From NCBI GenBank assembly GCA_002179805.1, contig NAVB01000502.1, forward strand, positions 1-21,316: a DNA stretch of 21,316 nucleotides. Reading direction: 5' to 3'. The position numbers and the translations under genes were made by a program. The notes beneath the pieces were generated by a model that searched no databases, had not been told where the DNA came from, and saw only the letters and a program-made list of their open reading frames with translations. The stretch's first letter is position 1, and every line of letters begins with the position of its first letter. This document shows positions 19,235 through 21,316 of this stretch, in pieces. The stretch is from Acanthamoeba lenticulata (Eukaryota; Discosea; Longamoebia; Acanthamoebidae).

Positions 19235-19423
19235 TCACCTTAAGGGTAAACCGCTGCCCCAGCATAAGGCGAAGCCATTGTCCTGCAAGCCGCAGGCATC
19301 TTGGGTTCCGACTGCTATACTCTGGAACATGACGCCCGGGTAGGTCGCAATCCCCCAGCACACGGTCGGGTAGTAGTCCGCCGTCACAGAACCGACCAGA
19401 GCATACCCGATCATCAAGATCAT
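19235..19423 (-). pseudogene. RCC1-like repeat fragment
   Basis: The minus strand reads YYPTVCWG, then FQSIAVGTQDACGLQDNGFA followed by LCWG, the pattern of RCC1/BLIP-II-type beta-propeller blades (S-x-G-x-x-x-T-C-G-L-x-x-x-G-x-x-x-C-W-G). Only about one and a half blades are present, with no upstream exons found on this strand before the U2 gene. It is probably a remnant or the last exon of a broken gene. Region 19424-19700 shows no other gene. Confidence 0.45.
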
Positions 19424-19700
19424 CGGTTTCTTCCTGTCGCGCTCTTCTGCTGTCTCTACGCCTAATTGCCTACGACGAAAAGGCTTTGGCGGTTCATGTC
19501 GTGTGCTTCATGCACAAATCCGGATGCCAGGCCATTCTGTGCCTTACAAGTCCATGCTATGAAGGCAACCAATTGGCAAGGATGATGATAGATTTTAAGA
19601 AGACAAAGCCAGGATTGGCTTTACCTGTTCCAGCTTTTTTTCCAGCAAGGCAAAAGCGTAGCTTTTTCGCTGCTGCGACCAAGCGAGAGCCAAGGGAGGG

Positions 19701-19708
19701 ATAAAAGG
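19701..19708 (+). promoter_or_regulatory. TATA-like box of the U2 snRNA gene
   Basis: ATAAAAGG lies about 30 nt upstream of the inferred U2 start in a G-rich context. Acanthamoeba core promoters are known to use TATAAAAG-type boxes at this distance, so it is a good candidate. Confidence 0.6.
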
Positions 19709-19730
19709 GGCCAAGTCCAGCTGATGAAGC

Positions 19731-19937
19731 ACCATCTTCTCGGCCTTCAAGGCGAAGATCAAGTGAAGTATCTGTTCTTATCAGCTTAATCTCTGGTAGG
19801 CGAAGCGTTCTGCTTCGCCGCTCAAGATTAGACTTATTTCTTGATGGGGACCTGTTGGCGCTAATGCCCCACAGCTTGCAGTGGGGCAGCCACTGGTCAC
19901 CGATCGGCTTTGCATTGCACATCCTCTGCAAAGTTCT
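19731..19937 (+). ncRNA. U2 spliceosomal snRNA (variant in the branch-point recognition sequence)
   Basis: U2 snRNA pairs with the intron branch site in the spliceosome. The gene shows CTTCTCGGCC with a stem-loop I (GCCTTCAAGGC), GAAGATCAAGTG, then AGTATCTGTTCTTATCAG as in other U2 RNAs. Stem IIa is ATCAG/CTGGT, and stem IIb is ggcgaagc/gcttcgcc at 19799-19819. An Sm site ATTTCTTG lies at 19836-19843. Stem III is gccccac/gtggggc at 19866-19887 with an AGCTTGC loop as in human. Stem IV is ctttgca/tgcaaag at 19908-19933, with a loop like the U2B''-binding loop (TTGCACATCCTC). The usual GUAGUA reads GAAGTA here (19765-19770). The 5' end is set by alignment to about 19731-19734, and the 3' end is set just after stem IV. 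Confidence 0.92.
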
Positions 19938-20045
19938 TCAAACGGTCTCCCTCCTGCCCAACAAACGAAAAAACCACTTTAAAATCAAACTGTTTAATGC
20001 AAAATAAATAAAAAAACAATTGAAAAAATAAAAATAAACAAACTA

Positions 20046-21234
20046 TCACTCCAGTTGGTCGGGGAGGTCCATGGCCATGCTGATGGCAGAGAGCTGACTG
20101 AGAGCCGACGACTCGAAGGAGCGCTTGAGCCACAACGTGGCCTTTTGCGCCAGCAAGCGCCACTCGTCGCGCTTGTTGCTAAACACGCGCTCGAGCACCG
20201 CCAGGGCCACCAACGTCGCCCACACGAGCGCCGCCTTCTCCTGCTGTGGCAATGAAATCGAAATGACAAGAAAAGTGCATCAGCACGAAGAAATGGAACG
20301 CGTAAGGTACGTGTCAGAGTTCAGGGACGTACGTCATTCGTGCTGGCAAGCAGGGCGGGCAGAGGCAAGGAGACCTTGAGGAAGCCCTCCATGGCCGCGA
20401 GGGTCCAGGTGCCGTCTGCCCGCTGCAACATCACCAGCCTTTCCAGAGTGGCCGCGCCAGTCTTTGCTGAATCTTGCGCTGACAACGATTGTGAGGTCGA
20501 TGGCGACGTTGATGACGACGATGAAGAGGATGAGGATGAAGAAGACGAGGTCTTGGGAACAGATGACTGGTTGAATGGTGACGTAACCGCAGCCGCGAGC
20601 CCGGAAAAGAACGAGCCCAGTCCCCAATTCATGCCTATGAAGAAGAAGGGGCAACAATTTGCGTCATCGTAATCATCATTAGATTTGGGTCAAGTATGAA
20701 CAAACAACAGACAGGGGGGAGGTCGCGTACTCTTTGCGGACTGCCTAAAGCGCGACGCCTCGATCAACTCCGTCTGTGGAAGAGAGAATAGAGAGTGAGT
20801 ATGAGGCTCACGCCAAGCTTTTTTAATGCACAAAAGACCTTGCTGGGGAGGGGGGAGCCTGATAGCCTCTGGCTGTGTGCGTACCTGCGCTACCAGGGGC
20901 TCAGCCGAATCGATTCTATCCAGCATGCATGACTGCAGTTCCAACTCAGCCCCAATGGAGGCCGAGAGGGCTTTAATCTCTCGCACTTGCTTTGCGATCA
21001 GATCCAAAGCGTCGTCCTGCTGCCGACACACGCTCCTGCGAATCACCGCCCCCCCCCCCAATCTGTGCGTGAGTCCACGTAGTGACGTTTGAGCTCATGC
21101 ACAGGACGCGCTTGAAAGGAGCCAGAGCAGAGACACGCACGAGGTCGCCGAGATGCTGGGGAGGCTGTGGGTCGTGGTCGACCAGTTCCTCTTCTTGCCG
21201 GCCGCTCCGTGCTCCTCGTACTTGCGCATCGTAC
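20046..21234 (-). CDS. SNARE-like helix joined to a VIT/vWA-protein C-terminal region, 5' partial
   Basis: Exons on the minus strand: 21234-21141, 21035-20885, 20773-20731, 20634-20333 and 20243-20046; all junctions are GT-AG and keep phase. The start is upstream of the window (21235-21316 is probably intron). The second exon encodes DDALDLIAKQVREIKALSAS then IGAELELQSCMLDRID. This is the heptad pattern of a Q-SNARE motif, with the glutamine of ELELQSC in the place of the zero-layer residue. After a short linker come MNWGLGSFFSGLAAAV, a run of 13 serines, then LERLVMLQRADGTWTL and, across the last intron, WATLVALAVLERVFSNKRDEW. The latter two resemble the C-terminal region of VWA5A/PARP4-type VIT and vWA proteins. 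The vWA domain itself would be upstream. The vWA-type C-terminus is fairly secure; the SNARE reading is good by pattern only. Confidence 0.72.
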
Positions 21235-21316
21235 CTGCAATTCACGATATGTCGGCGGAACTTAACGACTTGACACAAGGGAGTGCTCAAGGCGTCCGTT
21301 ATAGATAATAAAAAAA

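Noticed and set aside
19557..19931. Minus-strand open frame of 124 codons
   Set aside because: It lies antisense over almost the whole U2 snRNA gene and shows no domain or codon pattern.

Overview
The window looks like nuclear DNA of an amoebozoan, very probably Acanthamoeba. The coding sequence is GC-rich, and each long gene is split by about 20 or more short GT-AG introns of roughly 60-105 nt. These introns often carry CTGAC/CTAAC branch-site-like motifs. A 119-nt 5S rRNA gene on the minus strand agrees closely with the Acanthamoeba castellanii 5S sequence as I remember it, and a U2 snRNA gene is also present.

Layout. (1) 1-6467, plus: the 3' part of an unconventional myosin heavy chain (end of the motor, IQ motifs, a very long coiled coil built from about 37 units of 21 residues, and a proline-rich C-terminus). 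(2) 6594-13900, plus: a nephrocystin-3-like STAND protein with an exon-coded array of short GLxxRKPM motifs, then DUF4062, a P-loop NTPase and kinesin-light-chain-type TPRs. (3) 14171-15513, plus: a type II membrane protein resembling a glycosyltransferase. (4) 15654-15772, minus: 5S rRNA. (5) 15896 to about 17250, minus: pieces of a single-pass membrane protein gene running into a low-GC block. (6) 16200-18351: a block almost free of CpG, holding a 17-bp inverted repeat and a decayed plus-strand reading frame. (7) 18278-19203, plus: an isolated SNF2-type helicase C-terminal lobe. (8) 19235-19423, minus: an RCC1-like remnant. (9) 19731-19937, plus: U2 snRNA with a TATA-like box upstream. (10) 20046-21234, minus: the 3' part of a gene joining a SNARE-like helix to the C-terminal region of VIT/vWA proteins.

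The genes do not form one pathway; this is a gene-dense eukaryotic neighbourhood. The most unusual points are the 63-nt exon quantum of the myosin tail, the RKPM motif array on a nephrocystin-3-like protein, the CpG desert, the U2 copy with an altered branch-point recognition base, and the SNARE/vWA combination. Splice sites were chosen by eye from GT/AG and frame continuity. No database search was possible, so family names rest on motifs I recognise.
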